Assembly (NCBI RefSeq): GCF_030272615.1
Contig: NC_081410.1
Location: 224,613,415-224,677,414, forward strand
Length of the DNA stretch: 64,000 bases
Reading direction: 5' to 3'
DNA from: Cryptomeria japonica
Lineage: Eukaryota > Streptophyta > Pinopsida > Cupressales > Cupressaceae
How positions within the stretch are numbered: position 1 is the first letter of the stretch; every line of letters begins with the position of its first letter. The notes beneath the pieces were generated by a model, which saw nothing but the letters and a program-made list of their open reading frames with translations, searched no databases and had not been told where the DNA came from. Position numbers and translations under genes: made by a program. Shown here piece by piece: positions 50,255-61,449 of this stretch.

Positions 50255-51436
50255 TTTTGGTGAACCTGACGTGAACATCCTTTCTGATTATTCATAGTTA
50301 GATCTGAAAATTGGATTCCTTGATTACATTTCCATGTTTGATCTTTTGCAAAATTTTAGAGGTTAATTGCATAAAAACCCTAAATTTTCTTTTTAAGTAA
50401 TTAAACTTGTGAAATGTTTAATTGTTGATGCTTGTTTCAGATCTGCCCTTCTATTACAAATTATCAATTCATATTTGTGCTTTAATTTTGAGAATTAAGT
50501 GGTTAAGTGTCAAAACCCTAATTTTTGAAACCCTCTTGATTCAACCTTTGTCCGACAATTTCACTAATCAAAACATCTCCAAATCAGCTGTAACTTTGGA
50601 TTCCGCAATAAAATCACAATATCTTTCATCCCTGAAAATTTGGAAAAAAGTTGCGAGGACCGTGTGCACCCCGAGCACCATCGTCCCCGACATTTTTTCC
50701 GAAATTTCGGGAGCTAGATCTTACTGTATTTTTCTGCTAAAATCCAGAATTTTGGCCGATTTTATCAATTTTAACACTTTCAAAATTACAGTCAAAGTTG
50801 GTCTAGTGATTGCTTGGATTGAGGCTTCTAATCATTCAAAAATTGTTGAAATTGAAATTTGTGTCAAAATTGTGTTTCTTACAGTCCTAAATCTGAAAAG
50901 TGTGTTATCATTCATTCGAAATTTCAGTGATTTATTCAAATTTTTGCAATTTGTGACTTTTGAAATTAAGTGCTTAATTACAACAACTTTGATTTCCGCT
51001 TTCAAAATTGAATTTTGCGTGAAATTGAGTCAACTTTCAAATTTCAAAACTTGCATTGCTTTTGGTATTCCCTCTAAAATCATAAAATTCAAAATTTCAG
51101 TTTCCCTCTCTTTTTCAAAATTCAAATTTTGCATTTTTCGACAATCTTGGTAGGGTTCAATTTTGAGATTGCAACTTTAATTTGGCCTATCTACATATCG
51201 TAAAATCACTCAATTTTTTCAGGTTAGCTGTAAAATCATCATAACTTTCATCCCTGAAAATTTCGAAAAAAGTTGCGAGGACCGTGTGCACTCCGAGCGC
51301 CACGGTCCCGGACATTTTTTTCAAAATTTTGGGAGATTGTCCTGATTGTATTTAACAGCTTAAATTTGGAAGATTGGCTGGTTTTACTGAAATTTGCTAC
51401 CTCTAAAATTCAAAATCTTCTCTCTCTCTCTAGTGC
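50255..51436 (+). other. 5' leader of the gag-protease element
   Basis: 1.18 kb between LTR and gag. ttttggtgaacctgacgtg at the LTR edge is the likely primer site, but I cannot name the tRNA. Two imperfect copies of an approximately 90 bp block, centred on gaggaccgtgtgcac at 50655 and 51277, occur here and share their core with the LTR (49854, 56458). A 243-codon open frame (50422-51153) is rich in Phe, Ile, Lys and Ser, reflects AT-rich composition and is not convincing as a protein. Confidence 0.65.
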
Positions 51437-54400
51437 ATGAGTTTTACAACAATAAGCCCTACTTACACTATTCCCGTTAGACGAAGCCTTAGAATTAAGT
51501 CTTTCCAAGGTTTAATTACTGAGGAGATGGAACCTAATTTGAATAGCCTTTTTAACGAGGACATGGGTAATTCCTCTAATCCTCCTAATGATGAAGAAGC
51601 TCTCCATGAGGTTTCTGTAGAACAACTTTCAAAATTGGATAACCAATTTGACGATTTTCGATAGTGGATGTCTCAAGAATACCCTGATAGTCAAGCTCTT
51701 CCTTTAATTGAGGGTCTAAAACGTATGCTTCAAAGTGATAAGAATGGAATTGATATTTTGTGTGGTATTGCACACATTGTGGATTCAAATGTGATGCCTA
51801 TGAAAAGTTGTGCCGAAACCTTAGGTTATACACAACCTCCTACTCAAGACAATCATTCTATTCCTTTGACAACTCCTATTGCTAGTATACCTACTTTTAC
51901 ATCAAACATAATGACTACTTCAATACAAGACATTCCGCCTATGATCACCAGTCATGGGGGCAATCCCTCTTCTTCAATTAACCCTCTTCCTTCATTCAAT
52001 CGAACTTCTTCAATCATTCCTTCAATGAGTGTTCCTATTATATCACCACAAATGAACATGACGCAAGGGGGCAATTCATTTAACCATTCCATTCCTCCTT
52101 GTAGTGTTCCTCCTTTCCAATCATCTCCTATGACTAACTATCATAGTGTCCCACCACCTTACTCTCTACCTTCTTTCAATAACATAACACCTCCATCACA
52201 ATCTAACACGTCTAATATGAACTCTTCGACTGAAGCGACCATTAACAATCTTGCACAAACTGTTTCTTCTTTACAGCAACAAATTGCCTCTATGAATCAA
52301 TCTAAGTTTAGTGTGCCCACATTTGACGTTGCGAGCCCACTTTCTCTTGACATTGTTTGAGCTATTCCCCCTAAACATGTTGAAATTCCACATTTGGAGC
52401 TTTATAATGGTAAGGGTGATCCTCTAACACATGTTAAGACCTTTCAAACAATATGTACTAATTTTGCTTATGACCAAAGGTTGCTTGCAAAATTGTTTAC
52501 TAGAACATTAAGAGACAAAGCCCTACAATGGTATTGCTCGTTGCCTTCCTATTCTATTACTTCTTTCGAACAACTTGCAAATGCTTTCATTCAACAATTT
52601 CAAAACAATATAAGTCCTAAAGTTACTTTGATTGATTTAATGCATTGTAAACAAGTTGTTAAAGAAAAAGTGACTGATTTCATTGGTAGATATAAGCATT
52701 CGTGTGCTCAAATTTCTTTTCCAGTGCCTGACAATGATATTCAAAGAATCTTTATTTCTAATTTACAAAAAGATATTCGAGACAAACTCCTGTTTTCTGA
52801 GTTTACTTCTTTCCAACAGTTGTGCACAACTCTTCACAATTATCAACTGACTGTGAGTCAAATGGAACAATCACATCCTATGGCTCCGAGTGATAAGGGT
52901 GATAGTAGTCAACAACCATTTGGGAAGTTTAAACCGAACAGAGAGTCCATTAAATTCAATGAAAACATCATCAACAACAATGTGAATGCAGCATCAGGTG
53001 TGTCTCCTATTTCTATGTTTTTCAAGAGAGAAAGAAAGTTTACTCCTTTGAATGAATCATTGCATAGTATTATGAATAAGTTATTGGAACAAAATGTGCT
53101 TACTCTTCCTCCTATAAGGCAAATTGATCCTGCAAAAATTAATTCACCCTATTTTGATAACAAATCTTTTTGTCAATTTCATCGTCAACTTGGGCATGAT
53201 ACTGAAAAATGTTTTGCTTTAAAGGGGAAAATTCAAGATTTGATTGATAATAATACTATCTCTGTTTCTGGAGTGAATGATAAAGGCAATACATCTGTAG
53301 CTCCTCCTAACCAAAATCTTCAGATTTTTACTAATCCATTGCCTTCTCATACCTCTAATGTGATTGATACTACTGATTCCTCTGTCTCACCTGATGATCT
53401 TGTGTCTATGACTCCAAATGTGATTAACTTTGTGGAACAGCAGAAAATCCCTAAAGAAACTTCCATCACCTTTGATTCTAGTGAAACTATCAGGGCACCT
53501 GATGGTCCTTTATATATAGTTGCAAAAGTCAAGAACACACCTTGTCGTGGAGTGCTTATTGATCCTTCTTGTATGGTTAATGTCATTACTGAAGAATTTC
53601 TTTTTACTTTGCAATTGAATCAAGTGATCTATGATGAAACAAATGTGGTTGTGAAACTATTTGATGCATTTTCTTCTCCTGCAATTGGTTCTATTACATT
53701 ACCTATTGAGGTCCATAACAAATCCCTTGATGTGGACTTTGCTATTATTCCATCATCCGAACAATTTCGTGTGAAGCTAGGCTATCCTTGGCTATCTTCC
53801 ATGAAAGCTATTGCTTCTCCTATTCACAAGTGTTTGAAATTTCCCCATAATGGTGAAGTTGCTACTATCAATCATAGTCTCTTTAAACCAGCTGAAAGAA
53901 CTTCTAGTGTTCCTATTGATTATTTTTGGCCTAAACAATTCCAATCTCTTCCTCCGCGAAGTGATCATCTTTTCAAATCTTATCAAAAGTGGAAAAAAGA
54001 CATGATCCTATCTCTAAGTGAACCTAGAACACCCAAACTTGATATTCCTATCGTTCTTGAGAAGGAAGTTCTTCCTTTGAAAGATAAAACCAATGTCTTT
54101 CCTCAAGAAGATTCCCAACCCATCCCTATGGATGTGACTATGCCTATATCTAATAAACTTCCCAAGAGTAGACCTATACCTCCTCGTCATGATGGACTTG
54201 GTCTCCTTCCTAAACCAAATATTCCTCCTTTATATGGAGCAGTTCCTCCTCCTTCCTCTTATGGAGAGAAGAGACCTTCCTCTTCTCCTATTGTTCAACT
54301 TAAGAGACCACAACCTAAACACCCAAGTGATAAGGATGAGAACATTCCTCCTCCTCACTCTTCGCAACTTCCTACTAAGACTAGATGAAATCGTTTTGCA

Positions 54401-54883
54401 CGTGAACGCCGACGAAAGCGTCGTCTTAGAGCTCAGGTAGCTGTCTCTCAAACTTTGCAATCCCCAAAAACACCTTCAACAAGCATTATTCCATTTTCTC
54501 CTCAGCCGACGATTGAGCCAAAATCTCCTAAACATAAGATGCATGATGGTCTTGATCCTGTGCGAGTTAAAGATCCTATTTTTATAAATCTTGATGATGA
54601 TATAGATGAAAATGTTATTCATGATGAAAATGCTACTTCTCCTGTTCATTCTGATAGTGAATATGAACTTGTTGATATTGATAACCATTTATCTAATGAA
54701 TTTTCTAAAGCACTTATCCTAGCTCCTAGACAAGAACACCGCGGCTTGGGATATGAACATAGCCCTTGTTTGGATCTTGTGATAGCTCCATCTGCTGTGT
54801 TGGATGTTCCTCCTCTAGTGTGTTCCCTACCTTCCCGAAACATTGATCAGCAAGATCGGGGGGTAGATGACGTGCTAGACTAG
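51437..54883 (+). pseudogene. gag: Gag-protease polyprotein, Tat/Ogre type, with three in-frame stops
   Basis: One frame of 1,149 codons runs from MSFTTISPTYTIPVRRS (51437) to the TAG at 54881. It is broken only by TAG at 51662, TGA at 52358 and TGA at 54386; each is one C-to-T change from CAG or CGA. Codons 1-300 are Pro/Ser/Asn-rich and disordered. Codons about 320-470 form the gag capsid-like domain (YNGKGDPLTHVKTFQ, KALQWYCSLPS, FIQQFQNN). A C-X2-H-X4-H-X4-C knuckle (FCQFHRQLGHDTEKCF) is at about codon 578. The protease-like domain at about 707 has VLIDPSCMVNVI, where Asp-Pro-Ser replaces the usual Asp-(T/S/G)-Gly, followed by LGYPWLSSMKAIASPIHKC. A Pro-rich linker, a very basic patch (RERRRKRRLRAQ, about 54398) and an acidic tail follow. 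No polymerase motifs are present. Confidence 0.9.
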
Positions 54884-55626
54884 TTTCATTAGCATAGCAG
54901 ATTCTCTCCCCCTCTCTTTTGTTACTTCCTCTATGTGTTATTCTCATTCTTCTATTTGTTGTCCTTAGTGTTGTCTACTTGAGGACGATGCAAAGTATTG
55001 AGATCTCTCGATCTCTCTCATGTTGACTCAAAAGACACATGTGTTCCCTTCTTCTAGGTGACCTTCCTTGATTGGGGAATGAAGAACAATTATGCATACA
55101 TACATATGATATACATGAATTATCATACAGCATACTGACCCCGAGGAAAGCGAAGTCACCTTGTGCTTTGTGTTTTGTGCCTATTATCCTTGGGCTTATC
55201 TCACACTTGGGGGCTAAATCCTTGTGATAACATGCTCCTTTCCCTTCTCATTCTTATATGTATCACTACCTTAAAGCAATCACCCCCGGTGAGGCATGTG
55301 CGATCGCTTTAATGTAGGGGGGCATACATCCCGTCCATATCTTTTCAAGATACTTGAAAATTTCTTGACAAATTTAGCTTTGCCTTGAAAATTTTTGATA
55401 TCTTTCTTGCATGACTCATAGTGAGGGAACCTTACTATTGACAGTCATGGTTCTCCCTCGTGATCTTCCCTTTTACTTTGTCAATCGAAGTCGTAAGATC
55501 CTTAGTCCACTGGGGGCTTGGTGTATCTTGCCTCCTTGACGTGGTGAAAGTTTTTCAATGTTGTTTCCTTGTACTTTACCGGAAGTATTGGCGTACGCTT
55601 ATACTCCCGCTAAAGTGGGGGCTAAA
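54884..55626 (+). other. 3' non-coding region and PPT of the gag-protease element
   Basis: 743 bp without coding sequence. cttgaggacgatgcaa at about 54979 is the type of phrase that follows pol or env in Tat/Athila elements. Just after it comes gagatctctcgatctctctc, a short self-complementary stretch. The PPT is aaagtgggggctaaa (55612-55626), directly before the 3' LTR. Confidence 0.7.
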
Positions 55627-56857
55627 TGTAGCGTCCTAAAATTGTGACACTTGCAATTTCAACTGCATTTGGGTCTTCACGATGGCGACGCAACACTAAA
55701 CCTGAATGGAGACCCCGAAACTTGCTCATGACACCAAAAACTGCATTTTTCCAGCACCCTGGTCTGATCCTCCTTGCACCCTGTTGTCCCGGGAGGTGGG
55801 ACCAGAGTGCCCAGCGCCCTGGTTCTTCAGGACCAGGGCGCCCAGCGCCCTGGTCCCTGGCCCTATTTTGGGCCCGGTCTCCTATGGGACTTCGGGCCTT
55901 TTTGTTTGCAAATTGGAAAATAACATTTCCTGGTCGGCCTAAGGTCGGGAAAATCAGTCTTTTAACCCTAATTGGCAAGTATATAAACTACATTTCCTCT
56001 CCCATTTGAGGAGGTTAAAAAGAGGAAGGACATATGTGTACAAGACGTGGAAACTCTATTCAAACATTCAAGCATTCCTTCAAGAAATTGATCATTCTAA
56101 GTCTCCATTCAAGGCTAAGTGTTGCATTCAAGACAAGGATTCAACCATTGAAGAGGAGATCACATACTACAACATACAAACATACAACATACAACAACAT
56201 CTATACCTTCGCACATAAGGATACAAACATCCTTACAACAAGGTATTAGTACTTGTTTTACATTACATTTACAAAGCATTTCTCATTTCTTGGTTAATTC
56301 CAAAACCGGGGTTTGACGTAAGGGCAAACCCCTAATCCCTAACCCCCCAATCGTCTTCGCTTATCTGTGTGTAGGTTGCAGGTACGCAGCTGTAATTGAA
56401 GATCTGGAATCCTTGTGCAGAGATGAACAGATCCCCCTTCGTTTCGCGAATTTTTCGGAGGACCGTGTGCACGCCGGGCGCCATCGTCCCGTCAACTTTT
56501 GCTCAAATTTGCAGGACAGTGCCATCTCAACATTTTACTGCTAATTCTAGGTCCGTAGCTTCATATCATATTCCTATCTCTGTTTATAAGCGAATATTTC
56601 CTACTTTGCATGCATTCCTAGTTCAATCTTTCTATCTACATTCTTTACAAAAGAGGGTATCCTTGCTATCAAAACCCTTGAAACTCATATAGAATCCAAT
56701 CTTGCATTGCGTGGGATTGGATCTTGTGGGATTCAACCCCTCTTTTGAATGTAAAGTCCATCCTAAGTGAAAACCATCAACCCTAGTGACTCTCCCTTCT
56801 CTCTCCTCGGAGTTGGGGAGGGGAGAACAACTAGGGTTCGATATTTTCCGCTTTACA
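55627..56857 (+). repeat. 3' LTR of the gag-protease element
   Basis: Aligns end to end with 49023-50254, with few substitutions. In the GC-rich hairpin the two LTRs differ (ctggtcctttaggacc against ctggttcttcaggacc) while the stem is largely kept. Confidence 0.96.
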
Positions 56858-58408
56858 CATAAGAAAGAAAAAGTCAACAAAATAGTTGATGCATTGAGTA
56901 GGAGAGCAACACTAGTACAAGAAGTGCAGCTCCAAAGTGTGGGAATAGACATTTTTAGAGGTATGTATGCTACTGATGCAGATTTCAGTGATGCTTTTAA
57001 TGTATGCCGACAATTTCAAGGTTCATTTCATAAGGACTATGAGGATTTTGTGATACAAGATGGGTTACTCTTCAAGGGGGCCCAGTTGTGTGCGCCTAAA
57101 AGCTCAATGAGGGAGAATTTGGTGAAGGAAAAACACTGTGGTACTTTAGGAGGACATTTTGGTTGTGATAAAACTTTGGAATAGGTCAAGAGGTTTTACT
57201 ATTGGCCAAAGATGCACTTGGATGTGAAAAAAATTATTGATAGTTGTATGATACGTCAAAAGAGATAAGGGTTCAAGTTATAATGTTGGTTTGTATCCAC
57301 CTTTACCCATACCAAGAAGACCATGGGAGTCAATAAGTATGGATTATATGGTGGAACTACCAAGGAATTCAAGGGGGTTTGATAGTGTTTATGTAGTAGT
57401 GGATAGATTTAGTAAGATGCCACATTTCATTACATGTAAGACAACTAATGATGCCTCTCATATTGCACATTTATTCTTTAGAGAGATTGTAAGAATTCAT
57501 GGTTTTCCATTGTCTATAGTATCAGACAAAGATCCCAAGTTCATTGGTTATTTTTGGAGAACCTTGTAGAGAAATATAGGGACTAATTTAACCTTTAGTT
57601 CTACTTACCATCCTCAAATAGATGGGCAAACTGAAGTTGTGAATAGATATTTGGGCAATTTATTGAGATGTCTGACAAAAGAACTTAGGGAAGCTTGGGA
57701 TTTGATCTTGTCACAAGTTGAATATGCCTATAATGACTCAGTCAACCATACTATTGATAAAAGCCCATTTGAGGTTGTTTATGGAATGCATCCAAGGGGA
57801 GTCTATGAGCTGAGAGACATCAGTGGATTAAACAATAGAAGTGCACAAAATCAAGATTTTGTTGTAACCATGAAAGATATCCATGTGCAGGTCAGAGAGA
57901 CTTTAAAGAAGAGTATGGGAAAGTATAAGGAAAGTGCAGATTTGAGAAAGAAAGATGTCCAATACAAGGTTGGGGATACGGTGTTTGCTTATCTTAGAAA
58001 AGAGAGGCTTCCCAAAGGCAAATATAGCAAGTAGACGATGAAAAATATTGGTCCTTCCAGAATAGTACACAAGTTCATTCAAAATGTATATGAGATTGAA
58101 CTCCCACAAGGAGTTGCCATCACATCCATCTTTAATATGGCTAATTTACACCCTTTTAAGGGATTTGTTTTTGTAGGTCAAGAAGCATGTGAACCTGAGG
58201 ATCCTGATGTGCACTGGATTAAAGACCTTCCACCTAATCAACCTGTGTAGCTTGAAGCTATCTTACATTCCAAAGTGGTGAAGAGAACAAGAAGGAAGGA
58301 GTATGAAGAGTACTTGGTAAAATGGCTTAGTTTACCAAATGAGGATGCAACCTGGATGTTTGAAGCAGACATTAATCAACATGGAGTCAAAGTTGAAGAC
58401 CTCATTTC
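56858..58408 (+). pseudogene. pol: Ty3/gypsy chromovirus integrase and chromodomain, fragment 3
   Basis: It starts with the RNase H to integrase linker (KVNKIVDALSRRA). The zinc domain has GGHFGCDKT and YYWPKMHLDV (57150-57230), with the last Cys changed (CMIRQK). The integrase core from about 57310 shows [39 protein letters not shown] and, after a stop at 57567, YHPQIDGQTEVVNRYLGN, so all three catalytic acids are readable. A C-terminal domain (VGDTVFAYLRKERLP, IGPSRIVHKF) and, after stops at 58032 and 58248, a chromodomain follow (about 58251-58400: VVKRTRRKEYEEYLVKWLS, ATWMFEADI). The chromodomain is the chromovirus hallmark and in other members targets insertion to heterochromatin. Its two insertion-split neighbours complete the gene. 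Confidence 0.93.
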
Positions 58409-59366
58409 TGTAATACCCTAAAAATGGTCATCCAAACCATGGGCCTCTAATCTTGACAACATCACCAAGGTCCTAACCAAAGGCAATTAAATAAATCTTG
58501 AGCACACAATTAATTTCTAAAAATCATCAAATGTCACATGGCAAATTAATCAACCAATATTAATTAAATATTTATTTAATTAATTGATCATTCCAAGTAA
58601 ATTATTTTTTAAAAATTATCTTATTTATTTTATTAAATATCCTAGCATATTTAATTAAATAAATCAATTCGCCATAAATCTGCAAAAAAGGAATTAATTG
58701 ACCAAGAAAGAATTAAAAATTTGAGAAAAGAAATCAATTGGAGATAATCTTGAAAAACAAATTAAAAATTGATAGATAATCTCAGAGAAAGCAATTAAAA
58801 CAATTAAATATTAAAATTGAATGAAATAGAGAGTAAATCAGTTTTTCTTGATTTAATCTTAATTTTAGTTCAATTTCCTTTAAAACTGAAAAAAGCATCC
58901 AATCACATCAATTCACCTGGATTGTGCTTCCATTGGAAAATCTTGACCGCTCATCATCAGTTGATCTCGGCCTTTGGTTTCTTTCTGAATTTTCTATAAA
59001 TTCAGGCTCTCATCTCTCATTAAAAAATCCTGGAGAATATATTGTTATTATACTATTTTTTCTCTAGGTTCATTGAGAATATTGCATACATATTTAGATC
59101 ATTTATCTCATTTATTGCTTAAATCTTGTTAGATTAATCTTGCATCCATCTATCATTAATATCATGCTCATATAGATTAATGGTGTTGTCTAGTCACTGG
59201 ATTGCTTATACAAATCTGAGAGCAATCTTATACTTGCATCTTTTAGAAGGTAACGGGTCGATTTGTTATGGTTTTCATATTTATGTTTATATCTGTCTAA
59301 CCATGCATGTAATGACTTAATTGAAGTGTTGTGCTTACATATACAGGTCCACTTTTCACACACACA
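58409..59366 (+). repeat. 5' LTR of the Tat/Ogre-like element
   Basis: About 958 bp, TG...CA bounded (tgtaatacccta to cacaca). The right boundary is set by the primer site and could shift by a few bases. A TATA-like tataaat lies at 58995-59001. AT-rich and non-coding. No second LTR is available in the window for confirmation. Confidence 0.7.
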
Positions 59367-59370
59367 TTTC

Positions 59371-59388
59371 TAGCGCCCACCGTGGGGC
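59371..59388 (+). other. Primer binding site of the Tat/Ogre-like element
   Basis: tagcgcccaccgtggggc follows the LTR. GCGCCCACCGTGGGGC-type sites are common in plant Tat/Ogre and Athila-type gypsy elements. The exact tRNA is not assigned here. Confidence 0.7.
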
Positions 59389-59460
59389 AGGAAACTACTT
59401 TTTTGGCCTCAAAATCATTCTTTTTATCTTGCAGGTTTCGTCTGTACAGTCTCTGCAAAA

Positions 59461-59621
59461 TATCATATGAGCAGTTTCACTACATCATACAACATTATAT
59501 TGAAGCCTGTAGTTTATCGTACGACACAATATTATATCCTGTAAACTGTCGTACGAATCAGAATATGGACTCGTATGATAAAATTTTATTGTCGTTCCAT
59601 TTTATGAGAATTGTCGTATGA
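59461..59621 (+). repeat. Phased TGTCGTACGA-type motif, block 1 (7 copies)
   Basis: Copies of a 10 bp motif start at 59461, 59483, 59515, 59547, 59569, 59590 and 59612 (steps 22, 32, 32, 22, 21, 22). Best forms are tatcgtacga, tgtcgtacga and tgtcgtatga; the first two copies are weak. All lie on the plus strand and the sequence between copies is not conserved. Confidence 0.75.
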
Positions 59622-60782
59622 TTCTATTTTCTATTAGATTAAAAGCAAGTTTCACTTTTCGGGGTTTTTCTTGAATTAAATTTTGATTAAGCTAATGCTA
59701 ACCCTGAATTGTCTCTTGTCTGTCTAGTATTTTCACAGCCTAACCAGTTTCTTGCAGAATGCTTGTCAAATAATTCATCAATCAAATGTATGCCTATCAA
59801 CGAATGAAAACAACATACTACTGATGCATTGTTTTTGCAGGTTGCCTAAAGAGAATCAACCAAACATCGTGTTTTCTTTAAATTCTTTTTTTTTTTTAGG
59901 CACCTAACTTGCTATCTAGTTAATGAACAAATCTATCTTTTGTGTTTTCAGAAAAATATGAGAGGTAGGAGAGTATACTCTTGTCTTTTACAGACAATCA
60001 GAAATCTAGACCCTCAAAGCTTTTTTCTAAGTTTTGAGATTTGTGTACCTTTAGCGGGCCTCTCACAGTGGGAAAAAGTAATCACCCTGTGAGAATGACC
60101 CAAGTGAGTAAAGCTAGACCTGAGCATTCCAACTCACTATAATAAATAGCCCTCTGGTGATTAAAGTCTCAGAGGATGGGATTATTCGAGTTTTCTCTTT
60201 GAGATCTCTCATATCGAGCATTTTGTAGGGCCTCACAGTCTCAATCACATTTACATGACTACAACTTGTTTCAGTACCTTGTCGGTCTATAGGCCTCAAT
60301 CATTCTTGCGTGACTTCAAGGGGTAATTTCAAATCAAATTTCTGACTAACAACTATAAGATTAGAAGCTACCTGATTCACCTCCGAAAGGTTGATAATCT
60401 TTGTGCAAGAGAGATAGTAACTCTCCCAAGACACTTGCCATATCATGCCCCCATTAGCATTTGGAGTCGGCTAATACGATGTTGAGAATCCATTGTGTGA
60501 GACTCAGCGGCCGTATTCTGATTAGCTATTGGGTGTGTACTTAAGTTAGCAAGCAAAGGTTTTCTTCTCTAAGCCAACTTCCATAGGGTAGCGTGCTGTG
60601 ATTGGAGTTACTATTCATACTGTGTGTTTTCTATGTTTTCATCCCTCAAGCTAAAACTGGAATACTAAAACTGGAGAAAACAAATCAAACAAATCAGCAA
60701 CTCAGTGATAAAACTCTATCCGTGTCGAAGCTAGTCTATCCTGGTCAGAAATCAGTCCACCTCAGAATTGGTTATACTCATT

Positions 60783-61116
60783 TGTCATACTCAACAATAA
60801 AAAAAACTCAGAATTTTTAGTCCCTACTCTATGAATAGTCATACGAGTCTAGTAAATTGTCATCCTACACCATATTCTATGTCGTACGAGTTTGCTAATT
60901 TATCGTCCAAAGCTCAATTCTCTGTCGTATGAAACCCAACAGTCTGTCGTTTCAACTAAATCATGTATCGTACGAGATAGAACTGCACTTAATCTTTTGT
61001 CATTTGGGACCTACCCATTTGTCATACGGTAATAGGCAACAACTCATATGAAATAGAACTATTGTCATCCTGAAGTTGTTTTACTGTCGTATGGTCTCAA
61101 AAATTTTGTCATACGA
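60783..61116 (+). repeat. Phased TGTCGTACGA-type motif, block 2 (14 copies)
   Basis: Copies start at 60783, 60837, 60858, 60880, 60901, 60923, 60945, 60966, 60998, 61020, 61042, 61063, 61085 and 61107. The steps are 54, 21, 22, 21, 22, 22, 21, 32, 22, 22, 21, 22 and 22. Forms range from exact tgtcgtacga (60880) through tgtcatacga, tgtcgtatga and tatcgtacga to decayed tgtcatcc. Spacer sequences of 11-12 bp differ from each other. Confidence 0.82.
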
Positions 61117-61449
61117 GTCTCTGATTTTCTCAATCCAGAACAGTCAAACTTGCCTAAAACGGTTTACAGCAAGCCTAAAACTAGTTATCATCCTCTGAAG
61201 CATAAACAACCTTGATAGTGTACCTCTGTCATTGTGTTGCACGATTTTGTCGATCATCTTTAAGCTAGTTCAAACAAACATCTTATCAAACCTAAGTTAA
61301 CTTAGATAATATCTTACACAGGATAGATCATTCTTGAAACTAGACCAGATCTTAGTTACCTCTCTCAATCACTACGTTAAATGAACTACTAGCTACAATT
61401 TGATCTTGACTTCTGCAAAACATTTGGCTCTCGGTCCTATCGGTTACAA

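Larger units (their letters stand above)
49023..56857 (+). mobile_element. Gag-protease-only gypsy-type LTR element (non-autonomous)
   Basis: LTRs 49023-50254 (1,232 bp) and 55627-56857 (1,231 bp) start TGTAGCGTCC and end ctttaca. They are almost identical and flanked by a perfect duplication cataa (49018-49022, 56858-56862). The single long frame encodes gag and an aspartic-protease-like domain of the Tat/Ogre/Athila type. There is no reverse transcriptase, RNase H or integrase between the protease and the PPT. The high LTR identity suggests a fairly recent insertion. It must have been mobilised in trans, perhaps by an element like the one starting at 58409. Confidence 0.92.
59389..61449 (+). 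other. Long leader of the Tat/Ogre-like element
   Basis: About 2 kb between primer site and gag with no defensible gene. It holds two blocks of a short phased motif (59461-59621 and 60783-61116). Between them is a stretch with short inverted pairs such as cctctcacagtgggaaa and ccctgtgagaat near 60060. Ogre elements can carry an extra ORF here; if one existed, it is not readable. Confidence 0.6.

Noticed and set aside
50422-51153. 243-codon frame in the leader of the gag-protease element
   Set aside because: AT-driven Phe/Ile/Lys/Ser composition, contains the leader repeat, and no domain is recognisable.
58409-59366. 3' LTR of the chromovirus itself
   Set aside because: No PPT precedes it, it starts immediately after chromodomain coding sequence, and a primer site follows it, which fits a 5' LTR of the next element better. 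Not fully excluded without the second LTR.
59461-61116. CRISPR array, because short repeats alternate with variable spacers
   Set aside because: The repeat is only about 10 bp, spacers are 11-12 bp, copies are degenerate, there are no cas genes, and the context is a plant retrotransposon.
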